Shown: in pieces, positions 33,205 to 43,766 of the stretch
Layout: each line of letters starts with the position of its first letter
Position numbering within the stretch: the first letter of the stretch is position 1
Source of the DNA: Tieghemiomyces parasiticus
Lineage: Eukaryota > Kickxellomycota > Dimargaritomycetes > Dimargaritales > Dimargaritaceae
Length of the DNA stretch: 64,000 nucleotides
Direction of reading: 5' to 3'
NCBI GenBank assembly: GCA_027575765.1
Contig: JANBPT010000114.1
Coordinates: 1-64,000 of the forward strand
Program-made: the position numbers and the translations under genes
Notes under the pieces: generated by a model
The model's input: the letters and a program-made list of their open reading frames with translations, nothing else
What the model was told of the DNA's origin: nothing
The model's database searches: none

Positions 33205-33933
33205 ATGTGTCATTTTACGCCTTTTTATATTCTTCTGGTCTTGGTACTAGCCATAGGACGTGTCGTAGCACGACCTATGATGTCGGTCCCGGTCCTGTCC
33301 ACGCAGAAGGCTATGGAGTCGGCCGCCCGGGTTTCCAGGTTTGGCAACCCGACACCACCGGGTATTCCTCAAATCCTGAGCATGTACTACGTAGCCTACG
33401 AGAGCTCCGTGCGGGGAATCGCCGACACCCCCATCAGCAGCTGCGGAGGCGAACTTCTAGCCATGGTTCCCAGAGCCTTCGCTGAAGAACTCCACATCAC
33501 CGGCTCCGGTCGGTTTCTCGGAGGAGGTTTCGTCAACCAGGATGTCTGTGACTGCGATGAAGGCCACTTCAACTGTTTCATCCTGGTCGATTCGGCCATG
33601 GGTGCCCCGGAGCATCCGCTCCGCCCCTTCTCCAGCGCTAGTTCTAATTTATTCCCGATCGGTACCACCATGATTGTCCATGAACTGGTGGGGCTGACGC
33701 TGCCCAACGGTCAGCATCACGACGGCTGTGTCCAGATTGACGACTATAACTACGAGGACGGTCCCGAGCTATTCAGCCTCTTTGTCAATAAGGAGGGCAG
33801 CGCCAACTACATTGGTGAGAAGCTTGGTGGCATCCATTCGAGTATTCGTGTCGAAGTCACAAATTGCACGCCCCGGGAGTACGCTGACCGGTACCTGCGG
33901 CCAATAGCCATGCTGACCTTCTTGTTCAAGTGA
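33205..33933 (+). CDS. Secreted double-psi beta-barrel (3D-domain-like) protein
   Basis: 242 residues from ATG 33,205, chosen because it opens with a signal peptide (MCHFTPFYILLVLVLAIGRV). An earlier in-frame ATG at 33,088 would bury it. The mature part matches fungal secreted DPBB proteins related to bacterial lytic-transglycosylase 3D domains: SCGGELLAMVPRAF, GSGRFLGGGFVN, DVCDCDEGHFNCF, PLRPFSSAS, IGTTMIVHELVGLTLPNGQHHDGCVQIDD, then SLFVNKEG and a last strand RVEVTNC. Of the three acidic residues that name the 3D domain, the pair IDD is kept, but the last (usually IDxF) reads LFSLF, so Asp is replaced by Ser. Probably a cell-wall or sugar-binding protein; catalysis is doubtful. Confidence 0.8.
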   Translation: MCHFTPFYILLVLVLAIGRVVARPMMSVPVLSTQKAMESAARVSRFGNPTPPGIPQILSMYYVAYESSVRGIADTPISSCGGELLAMVPRAFAEELHITGSGRFLGGGFVNQDVCDCDEGHFNCFILVDSAMGAPEHPLRPFSSASSNLFPIGTTMIVHELVGLTLPNGQHHDGCVQIDDYNYEDGPELFSLFVNKEGSANYIGEKLGGIHSSIRVEVTNCTPREYADRYLRPIAMLTFLFK

Positions 33934-34142
33934 CCGCGCAGCAGCCTGGTGGGGTGCATGTACAGCTTATTGATGCGCTGCCTTCACCTTCCATCGCAAT
34001 TACATTCAGCCACTCCCTCCTCCCAGCCAGTGCCGATGGCGGGGGAGAGCTTCGATATTTGATCTGCCCTATGGCATTTCAACCAATTCTTGTTTGTCTT
34101 TTTACATTACCTACTGATCCACTCATACCGAGTGGTTACTTT

Positions 34143-34148
34143 AATAAA
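34143..34148 (+). terminator. Possible poly(A) signal of the DPBB gene
   Basis: AATAAA 210 bases after the DPBB stop codon, the first such hexamer downstream. Confidence 0.4.
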
Positions 34149-37100
34149 CTCACCTAATGAACTCTTAACCCGCTCACCCGAAACCTTCGAGAAATTTTAA
34201 TCATGGCTATTCCAACGCGCCATTCTGGTGGACTTCTCCGCCTTACAAGACCTCACAGCAAACCTTTGACAACCTAACTGTTAATAGATTTGGACAGCCA
34301 CAATCGGATAGGGCGGGTTACGGGAGTGGCCAGCGGTTACTTTGTCAATATACCCGGCCAACCAACTTGTAAAACTATAGAAATTGAGGTAAGCCTCCCA
34401 TTGCCTAAATGATAAAGTTTTCCTGGGATTTCCTCCCTTCTTAAGTTGACAAAGGGGACGCGGCTATCCTCCCAATACAGACGCTGGTAATGGATCAGCA
34501 TCACCGTTAAAGAAGCACACTGACTCACCCACACAAATTGCACTGTCTTACAAACTGAACATCTCATACGAGGGGAGTAATAGGGGGTGGAAACCGTTAG
34601 TTCATTCCCTTTCCCCTCCCGTTAAATTAATCCACCGATACCGTCCCTACAAACCGCCAACGATGGCAGTAACGATCATCTTAGTATCAGCCCGAATAAA
34701 GTACGATCGCCGGATCGCTCAGCTCTGAATCCCGCCCCGGCCACGATGGATCCCGAAACCAACAGTGCCCCCCTCCAGTCTGCATCCTACACGTGCCAAA
34801 AAGGGTATATTGAAGTACCGGTTGGTCAAGCTAGACATAGGGTCGCTGGTGGGTCAGGCTAATCGGGCTCACCGTCTTCTCTTATTTACCCGTTCCATCT
34901 CGTTCGACTGCTGTTTACACATTTTTCTCTTTACTGGCCGTTTCCTTGGCCACCATGCGGTCAGTGTAGGTGTCCGTGAATTCCTCTGCCCCATTCAGAA
35001 GCATCGCGCGGTTTCGTTTCCTCCGAAGGAGACATCACTCGGGTCTCAAACTTTTTTTAGCAGTGAGCTATTTAATGTATATTTTAAATGGCATTAATTC
35101 GGATGGAAAAATGTTGGTGCAGGAAGATAGAATCCTGGCCCTACCTATTGTATTTTGGAGCGGTGTTCGCATAGCAGCAGATTTACTTTTTTCACCTGCT
35201 CAGATGGGAATTCTGTGCTGCCCACTCGCCAACTGTGCGTCTGGGGCGACGCGTTGTTTGCACAGGCTGTGGCCAGCCGGTATGCGTTGTCGCATTTTGC
35301 GCCAGAACGAGTGGATCCTGCGTTGCGCCTGTTGCTGTTGGTATCACCAAATCCCCGAGTTGCACCGACAGCGCCAAGGTAGACGCTACTTGCCATACCA
35401 GCCTAAGTCAATGCCATTGATGGCTGGGTAGAGAAGCCCTATCTAAGAGATGGATGGAATAATTGCAGCCTTCTTTGAGCCAACGTACTGATAGGCTTGG
35501 CCTTTTGTCATTCCGTTGGCGTTTCTCACTTTGCCGTAGGTTTGTCAATGCAAACGCACACACAAACGGCTCGGCTCGCTACTCGCAAAATTTGTCACCA
35601 GTGAAACGCTTATTCACGGGACACACACCACGAATACTACACACTGGTGGCCTAATATCCATCATCGCATGGCGCAAACTCGTTTGGAAATAATAGTATG
35701 GTTGGCTGGTCTGTAGCTTCATTCAAATGGCCTGTATGTGCGGCGAAAGAGCGCGGCCCAAAAGTCCCACTACCAACCACGAACCGCTTTGCTAAATTAA
35801 CTGCACGAATTGATATGGCTGACTAATGAGAATCAATCACAGCTGTAACGACTACCCCTTTCATTCTTTACCTTGCAATTGTTTCTTGCTCGAGATACCT
35901 TCGAGGATGGTATAAATAACTTTTACGATGTTTACAAAAATCTAGTCATCTGGGGATATACTAACGCTGTGAGTATATAGACCCACCGAAACGACACATC
36001 AATAAACAGCATGCACCATCCGAACTGGTCTTCAATCGATATAACCATCTATACCTCGCCAACTGTTGAGCCGTTCTTACAATCACACGTCTTCGACACT
36101 CCTGTCTTCTTTCCTTACATCCCCACCTGTTGTACCACTCGTAGCTTCTTCAGGGAACCCTGAAACCATCAGCTCCTTTTTTATCTATAATCTATAAACC
36201 CCATAAAAATGTCATCGCCTTTTGTTATTCCCTTCCCTTTTTTCCGCACCGCCCCTTCTCTCAGCAACTAGCCACCCCGCCCTACACCAATGACTCGTAT
36301 CCACTCCGAAAAACCCTCCCACGGCAACACCACTGACCCCCTGACTGACCCGAACACCACATATACGGATTTGCCCATCCGTTGCGGCTGTATCAATTCT
36401 CACAGTCGAACAAAGACAGACTTTGTGTATTAGGCGAATAACTGTATTTCTTCAAGGCGGCGGGGAGGGGAGTACGTTTCTCGGTCGACGGGCGCTTCAG
36501 GTCCGACGCTGGTTGGCAAATTTGCCTAAGTTTCCTATTCTTACCATCCCTGTTGCCTTGGCTAGCCTTGACCAAGTCGGGGTGGGATTTGCTGAGCGCG
36601 GGAAGGTTGCCAGGTTGTAGCCGAGATTTCCCAGGGTATACCGCTCACCACAGTGGATCAAATTCCCGCGCGAAGTTTGATGACTGTCCCTGCTATGGAA
36701 AGGGTGCAAACGACAGGTAAATGTCGCAAGCGTGGATTGGAATCTCCGCCAGATCTTCGCCATGAATTATCAGGTCGGCGGTCCTGTGGAGCTCGAATTG
36801 TACAGTCCTGAGACCGGTTGCTTCGTTGCAGAAACTATACAGAACTAATGTCCGGTCAACTTTGTTTGCAAGAAAACTGGTCCATTGATGCCGCCACTCG
36901 TATCACAAGGACGCTGCCCGGTTTATCCTTGCTAGCCCAGTCCGTCGCCCTTGAGTCTCCGCCCGGGAACCGTTGAAGTCGTTGGCCGGACTTGGAAATT
37001 ATGGCCATCTCCCCTCCCAAAAGGTGCTTAATTCTAACGAGCTAGGAGGGGCCGGGGTAAATAATCGGTCCTCCTTATGGGTGCCAAAGTATCCCGATCC

Positions 37101-37632
37101 TGGTGGGTCGCAGTTGACTTTCTCTCCCCTCTCTCAAATCATGTTGTTTCGCCACGATCTCGGCGTCGGGGAAGTGTGGGGTAGCGGTTGGAGTTCAAGG
37201 GCGGTACGACGGAGGCGGTGTCTTGTACCTCCCGTCTCCTCGCTATGACGCGCTAGCACGATCTGTGGAGTTACACCAACTCCATTCTTTCTTTATCTCT
37301 CTTCTACTTACTGTATCATTACTATCTTCATCCACCCACCAACTCTGGTCAGCAATGAAGGCCTCGGTTGCTTAGCTCGCTTACCCTACCTGGGTCGTTG
37401 ACGCAGTTTGTGCCACCTGGTCTACCTATCAAGCCTTGGTGGCGGAGGTTCAGTTTTAACTTCGCCACTTTCATCACCAAGGTCTTCATGGGCACCAGCC
37501 CGCTCTACTCTCTATGGGGAGCTTGCAAGGCGCTCGGTCGGCGCCTCTCGCCTCTCCCAAAACTACGTTTCTCCTAACGCCCAGCCGCCACCGTCAACGT
37601 CACTCATGGCGACATGCCAGCTACCCTTCCTG

Positions 37633-37638
37633 TATAAA
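37633..37638 (+). promoter_or_regulatory. TATA box of the GPI-type Cys-rich gene
   Basis: TATAAA (in TGTATAAAGC) about 180 bases before the ATG at 37,820. Confidence 0.45.
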
Positions 37639-37819
37639 GCTCGTCTTGTCCGGTCGGGTATTGACAAAACAATAACTTTACATCTGACATGATTTCTGCG
37701 CCATACTTTGACGACCCTGATATCCAGCTGTACCCATATTTACACCCCGCCGACGCCATCAAAACGAAAAACCACACCATCACTTAGACCTGTGCATCAA
37801 CCTTATATTTCACTCGTTC

Positions 37820-38554
37820 ATGATGCGTTTCACACTCACCTGCTCCCTGGCCTCGGCACTCCTGGCGCTAACCGGTGTGACGGCCGCCGACCTCAGCCCA
37901 GCAGCTATCCGTCAGTGCCTCAGCCAACACGACTGTAACGCCACACCGGCGCTCTGCGCCCAGAGCTGCTTTGCCGTGACCGACCCGCAATTCTACCACA
38001 TCGGCCAGTGCCTCAACCATTGCCCGCTCCCACCGACCCCGGCCGACCACGCGCTAACTAATCACTTTGCCCAGTGTGTCGAACATTGTGTACAGTCGAA
38101 CGCTCCCGGTGTACTTCCGGCCCTGCAGCAGCTGGTTGACGAAGCTCAGCAAAGCCCGAGTCCGTCGGCTGTACCAGGTCTGGCGGTCGCCGCCAACGAA
38201 CTGCGTAAACGGGTGACCCCTATCACTATCCACCAACTGGGTACTTCTATGCGCCAGTGCCTACCCCCGCCGGCGGGCCCGGAGGATGCTGAGGCGATGG
38301 TGACTTACAAGGCTTGTCTAGAGGCGGCGGTGCAAACGGCCATGCCTGGTGCGGTAGGGGTCCTACAGAAAATCGCGACCCCGAGCGGCGCGGCCATGGG
38401 TGACCTGCCGCCCGGGTCAACGGTTATCGTTGCCCAGAACAAGACCAAAATTGCATCTACTGTGGTCCAACCCAGAGAGGGCAAGAGTGCCGCTGCGAGC
38501 GTGCAGCTGTCGGTAGGCATCCTCGTAGTCTGTGCGCTGCTCACGCGCTTCTAG
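37820..38554 (+). CDS. Cys-rich, probably GPI-anchored surface protein
   Basis: 244 residues, single exon. A signal peptide (MMRFTLTCSLASALLALTGV) is followed by an N-terminal block with eight cysteines in pairs: IRQCLSQHDC, LCAQSC, IGQCLNHC and FAQCVEHC. A second, looser block (MRQCLPPP, YKACLEAA) follows a Pro/Ser linker. The end is a spacer with an NKT glycosylation site, then SAAASVQLSVGILVVCALL, a hydrophobic tail after small residues typical of a GPI signal. The Cys spacing recalls CFEM proteins but does not match the CFEM signature, so I leave the family open. A role at the cell surface is inferred. Confidence 0.78.
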   Translation: MMRFTLTCSLASALLALTGVTAADLSPAAIRQCLSQHDCNATPALCAQSCFAVTDPQFYHIGQCLNHCPLPPTPADHALTNHFAQCVEHCVQSNAPGVLPALQQLVDEAQQSPSPSAVPGLAVAANELRKRVTPITIHQLGTSMRQCLPPPAGPEDAEAMVTYKACLEAAVQTAMPGAVGVLQKIATPSGAAMGDLPPGSTVIVAQNKTKIASTVVQPREGKSAAASVQLSVGILVVCALLTRF

Positions 38555-38668
38555 CTATATGGCTTCAGATCAGCTGGTCAACGTTGCGCTACGGTTGCCA
38601 TCTGGTCCAGGTTTAGCTTTAGACTACATCCTTCGATGGCCCAAAATAGGCCCCCTCTTAATAGCGCG

Positions 38669-38674
38669 AATAAA
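38669..38674 (+). terminator. Possible poly(A) signal of the Cys-rich gene
   Basis: AATAAA about 115 bases after the stop codon at 38,554. Confidence 0.4.
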
Positions 38675-38884
38675 TCACCCTACGTATCCATCGAAAAACC
38701 GGTTTCTCCTACAGGGACACGGGCTCTAGATCAATTTTCCCAAAGCACGACTCGGTCGGAAAACGTGGTGATAAGTCTTTGGCCGGAGATAGTCCGTTTC
38801 CCCAGGACGGCTTATTAATATCATGTGAGAGTTGAGTAATTGAAAGAGTGGCGAAGTTCCTGGTAACCTCAACATTTTATGTAT

Positions 38885-39580
38885 TTAATCCTTCTCCAAG
38901 TTAATCGCAGACTTGAACTTGGCATACAGGCCCTTCTTGAGAGCAGCTAGCGTGTCCTCCATGGTCTGCAGATCGCCTCGCATTCCTTGGATGGCCACCT
39001 CGAGCCGGTCTTTCTCGGTTTGGATGCGCTCCTGGGCTTCCTCCAGTGATACAAGCATGAACACGTCGCCAACCTTGTAGCTGATTCGACGGCAAAGGGC
39101 ACGTGTAGAATAGATGACGGTCAGCCCACGATTAGCGGTTAGTTGATCTGGGGATGAAGTATTAGACGAGCGCATGCCGGATGAAAACCCCCGGTGCCAA
39201 CGGACCGCAACTGGTTAGTGGGTCAAGGTGATACTTTCGAGCAATGCTTTACCTGATTGGTTCGTCTTCGTCGGCGAGTTCTAATTCCATCGCAAGGTCG
39301 TCCAGGTACTCAAGTTCAAGCTAGCAAAGGCACCGATTGGAAACGTTAGTCGCAGAACAGGGAAATTAGCCAGGGGGACACCAGGTAGTATCCTGTAGCA
39401 TTACGCTGCATACCGGAGAATCACACATGGAGCCGGGAGTATTCAGCGGAAACTACCTACCTTCTTGGCTGCGAACGTCTCCTGGAGGTCCTCGAACTTG
39501 ACATTCAATTTACTGAAGGAATTGATATTGTTCTGGTCCTCCCAGGTGACCTGGATGTCGGCGTCTTCGTTGGCGTTCAT
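38885..39580 (-). CDS. PFDN4: Prefoldin subunit 4
   Basis: Beta-type subunit of the hexameric prefoldin co-chaperone that hands actin and tubulin to CCT. Exons 39580-39461, 39320-39253 and 39080-38885 join in phase to 127 residues: VTWEDQNNINSFSKLNVKFEDL, then LEYLDDLAMELELADEDEPI, then SYKVGDVFMLVSLEEAQERI, a long coiled coil, and the C-terminal LYAKFKSAINLE that marks subunit 4. An acceptor TGTAG lies directly before the ATG at 39,580, and ATGAGATTG|GTACGT sits at 39,735-39,727, so translation may begin in a 9-base upstream exon (MRL). The coding content is otherwise unaffected. Confidence 0.93.
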
Positions 39581-40321
39581 CTACATAAGGTGAGGGTGGG
39601 TCAGGCGGAGAGAAGTTGGGAAGTTAGTCCAGGGCCTCGCTTGGAGATCGGCCCGGCGCATTTCTAGGATGTACCGTCCCGGATTAGCTAAGGGAGGGGG
39701 GTCACACTAGGGGTGGTCAACGTACCAATCTCATCGTGACTTAACGGAGGTGGTGGAGTTGGTGTTGGTACAGTGGATGACAGGGTAGCAGATACGAGGA
39801 TTCAAATGTGCGAGAGCGACGCTTGCCGAATGCAATTAGCCTTAAGATAGGGCCGTAGAAGGGGATAGGACGTGGTGGTGGCCAGTGGAAAGGAGCCTCC
39901 CACTTGCGATTGAAGGTCAGCTGCAGCAGCAGATTACCCAGCGGGGACCCTCTGCCGAGGCAGCTTCGGGGCCCGACCTACTGGCGGAGTTCATGTCGCA
40001 TGAGGTGAATGGTAGCCCTCTGCTCCTTGAGACACGCAGGGCGCTGCCGTGGCCGTAGGGATCCGGAGGCCAGCTTACCGCCATAGGATAGTCCAAAGCC
40101 CTTACCGCAGTGACCTGCCACGGCCAGCGCGCCCTATCGCACGCATCCTCACCGAGCCACTCTTTTCTTATTTCCCACTTTTGTTAAGGTCAACGCTCCA
40201 GCCCTGCATCCCTAGTTCATCTGTACGCTCGTAGAACAATCTCACCAACTCAAGTGCATTCTCTACCTTTGCGCCTCCCCCACGATTGTTAGCCAGCCCT
40301 ATCAGGTCCCCAACGCCCAAC
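39581..40321. other. Divergent promoter region of PFDN4 and derlin
   Basis: Head-to-head spacing of about 740 bases. It holds the possible first micro-exon of PFDN4 (39,727-39,735). Nothing else seen. Confidence 0.4.
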
Positions 40322-41280
40322 ATGAGTGACAGCCCAGTCCAGGCACTAAAGGATTGGTACGGCGGTCTACCGCCTGTGACACGCTTTTTTGTGACCATCT
40401 ACGTGGGAGTGGGCCTCGCCACTTCCCTTCAGTACGGTACGCGCTACACCTTCTTCAGCTGGGACCTGATCCTGGGCAACTACGAGGTACGTTTCCACTA
40501 GAATGGAGCCCTGGCCGGCAGGCGGCGACAGACACTGGCACGGTTGTGCCTACTTTTTCATTGACGCAGGTCCTCTCGGGTCCCCCTCTAGGGGCCGGGT
40601 GCGGGCTCTCCCTGGCTGCTACAATATCTGGTCTGCCTACCTACCCCACATCGCTAACTCCGCCGCCCCACCGCCCTCTCCATTGCCTCCCACAGCTCTG
40701 GCGACTGTTCACGGGATTCTTCTTTGAGCGGTTGACCCTGTCGTTGGTCATCAACCTGTACTTCTTTAACCAGACCTCCACGCAACTTGAGCGCGACGTG
40801 TATACCAACCGCAAGGCCGACTATGCTTTCTTTTACATCTTCACCATGGCGGGCGTCTCTCTGCTGTCCTACTACCGACCCGAGTTTAGCCTCAGCGGCG
40901 GTCTGTTCATGGCTGCAGTGTATCTGTGGTCCCGGTTCTTTCCTTGGGTCACGGTGAACCTGTTTTTTGGAATCCGCATTTCCGGTATCTACCTGCCCTG
41001 GGCGTTCCTGGTACTGGATTTCCTGCAGACCAATACCATCCCGCTGCCGCACGTCTACGGAATCATCGTCGCCCACCTTTTCTACTACCTCACCGTCGAA
41101 TCCGCCGGCCAGTCTGGCCGGCCCTTGCTGACCACCCCCGCCGTGCTCCGCCGGTTCTTTGGCGGGGCCGCCGCCCGCACCGCCCGCACTGCGACAGTCC
41201 ACGCCGAGCCCAATCGCCGTGACACTGCCACTACTGCCGAGGCCCACCCGTGGGGTCGGGGCCATAGCTTGGGCTCCTAG
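40322..41280 (+). CDS. Derlin (Der1-like ER rhomboid pseudoprotease)
   Basis: ER membrane protein of ER-associated degradation that helps move misfolded proteins to Cdc48/p97. Exons 40322-40486 and 40696-41280 join in phase 0 to 249 residues. Family marks: WYGGLPPVTRFF near the N terminus, the WR motif LWRLFTGFFF at the exon 2 start, YFFNQTSTQLERD, and four to six hydrophobic segments. No rhomboid Ser/His dyad is evident. The C terminus ends HPWGRGHSLGS, which fits the SHP box (WGxGxxLG) that binds Cdc48. The start MSDSPVQ is preferred over upstream ATGs because the N terminus then has the normal derlin length. Confidence 0.93.
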
Positions 41281-43766
41281 GGAGACGTTTGACATGGGTT
41301 GATTGCGGGATTCTTCACATCGTTCCGAGTGAGCTGTAAAAAATGCACAGGCTGAGGACAGAACTTAGGTTAGGCTGCGTAGCAGCCATCCCTACGGTCA
41401 GGGTGAAATAGCTGATTAAAGATCAGTACATTGTCCCTCTCTTCTCTCAACACCGATCATGTTTTTTTTTCGTCTTTACTCTCCCACTGGTCTTGGCTTT
41501 GGAGTAAATATAGGCATTGTATGTTTGGTCTTAGGAGCCCACCCAACGCTTGCCCGCACGTGTCGGATGCCAGGACAATGAGGTACCCGCCTTGCGGCCT
41601 CACTTCTCTGCAAAAGGTGATATCAGGACGACTCACCTGCCGATGCAAGATCACGCGGTAAGCGCCACCGGTCCCACCGCGGCCTTACCGAAACGGCGCC
41701 AGAGGCCGAGTTAGGCTGCTGTAGAAAGGGAGAGAAACGGCGGTGCCAGGCATCCCAGCGGCCGATACCCTTCGCCCTGATGAGCCAAGTTAAAGAGGCG
41801 TAAGTGCGAATGTACCGGACGCTAGGACAGAGAGACCATATTCATTGCGTTGTTATCGATGGATCGAAAGCAGAGAATACAGCGCAAATCCAGCCCGTCT
41901 GGAAGCAAGTGACAAATTGGTGGTGGAACGTGGCACTGGTGCGGCCACTCCACTGCTTTATTCCCGCAGGACTCGAAGATAATTAGGAGCCGAGCCTAAC
42001 CTGAGATGCTCATGTAGGGTTCGTCGAGCTGAGACATCGAAATGTTGGGTGCCCCTCTCGGCTCTACATGTATGGAAAGGCCGGACAAAGGTATGCCCCA
42101 CCCCTACCGTACAACGGCGGCTTGTCATGAGGGTAGGCCACACCTGGGCCGGGTAGAGGGGCTGAATAGATAGGCCGGGCCGTGGTGAGGGCTCAACCGT
42201 AGGTGGCCAAGGCACGCCTCATTACACGATTCGGCCAGCTCTGCTACCTGGGCCGTTGATACCGACAAGGTAGCCATTACTATCCGCCACTTACGTGACT
42301 AGTGAACGACCCTCGGGATACAGAGTATCTGTCTGTCACGACCGCGGCGGTGAACTGCGGGGGGGGTGTGGACGGCTGATCGTAGGGATTCTCTCACTCG
42401 CCCTAGGCTCTGCAATAGTTAAGTGAGGGGGGGCCTGTGGGCAGCGGCCGGTTGCCCTTACAGACGTCGACACGCCAGGCGACGTCATGCAGAAAGTGTG
42501 GGATTAAGATTGGAACCTGATGGGAGGGGTCCAATGGCACTCGTCACCGCTAGGAAGGTACCCCTCCCGCAGGCACAGGATAGGCAGAGCCGTGGCCAGG
42601 ATCGTGCCCCAGTAGCCTATCAAAGGAGCCCACTCCTATCTTCACCCCTAGTGGTCATCGGAGTGAAGGAAGGGGGGTGATGGGCAGAAAGCCCTATATC
42701 TGTGCGGCTGGCCTAGGGATAGAGAGCGGGTGGCAGTGTCGTCACCAGGTTTACCTCGTCCTTCACCGCTGACATTTCCTTGTGGAAGTCTCCCGTCTCC
42801 CCAGCGCACGCCACCCACCAGCTGTGCGGCATGCACGGCGTCGCCCCACTCCATCGCTTGAACAACTCCTCCGCACTCGTGCCCATCCCATACGATCCTT
42901 GGCCCTTTCGTCTCGACCATAAAAGCCTCCGTGGCCCCCGTCACCCATCGTGGCTCACTAGTGTCTTGCCTTAGGCTGTCTCTACGACCCAACTCTGCAC
43001 CCTTTACATATCAGTTGGCGCTGTCCCTCCGCTCACTTCCCGCGCCAATCCCCCTTATCGGACCATATCTCCCCGCCCCAAGCCGCCACTATCATACCCG
43101 TCCCTGTTTCTTTCCTTGTGCGCCTCCGCACCTCATCGCTCTTCTGACACCTCATTGCTTATCACCGACTTTGTTCCCTCTCTACCATACTCGACATTAG
43201 GCCTTACTCAAAACCAGTAAGTGTTCCGCAATGCTAGCTTCCCGATTGAGTATCACGTAGACTCTATTTAACTGCAATGGAATGACAAGCAGTCACCCGG
43301 CGCCAGGGCCGCAGCGAGGGTCTCTCAGGGCAGTCCTCGCTTCCAGCCTCCGGTCGCCCAGGGTGGCGTCTGAAGCATGGATTACATGCGCCGTCTAGTG
43401 CATTCATACCTTACCAGCAAGGGTGCGGAATTGGCCTGTAACGTAGTCTGATTCCCTCCCGCGTGCGCCCGGTCGGCTTGATGCGCCGATAGCTCCACTT
43501 TCTCGTGTCTTACTTTGGAAGGACGACCTCCTCGCCTTGGGACTATTGGGTACGAGCGGTACGCCCTAGGTGGACTTACGTCACCGAACCTGGAAGCGGG
43601 TGGTAGACGGTTTCTCACGCCCTTGACACCCACTGGCTAACCCCTTTCCGTGCTCCACTATTCTTCACATGCGCAACCCCTCTGCTCCTCACCCTCAACG
43701 GCGGTACCTGAATTCCGTTCTCCAACCCTCTCCGCCCCCCCCCAGCACCCGCACTCATTCACTGTC
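41281..43766. other. Gene-poor region, 2.5 kb
   Basis: No gene recognised. ATTAAA at 41,412-41,417 may serve derlin. Pyrimidine-rich sequence from about 42,960 to 43,200 and again near 43,700 lies upstream of the trehalose gene, typical of a strong fungal promoter. Confidence 0.4.

Larger units (their letters stand above)
33934..37819. other. Gene-poor region, 3.9 kb
   Basis: No convincing gene. Frames around 34,765-35,430 overlap in five readings and look non-coding. At 36,596-36,671 a 9-base inverted repeat (GCGCGGGAA/TTCCCGCGC) encloses a tRNA-sized stretch that does not fold as a cloverleaf. The right end holds the promoter of the gene at 37,820. Confidence 0.35.

Noticed and set aside
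36596..36671. 76-base stretch closed by a 9-base inverted repeat, with a possible D-stem (GGTT/AGCC) and a B-box-like GGATCAAATTCC
   Set aside because: The T-arm and anticodon arm do not pair, so it is not a cloverleaf. It may be chance or a dead tRNA; not annotated.
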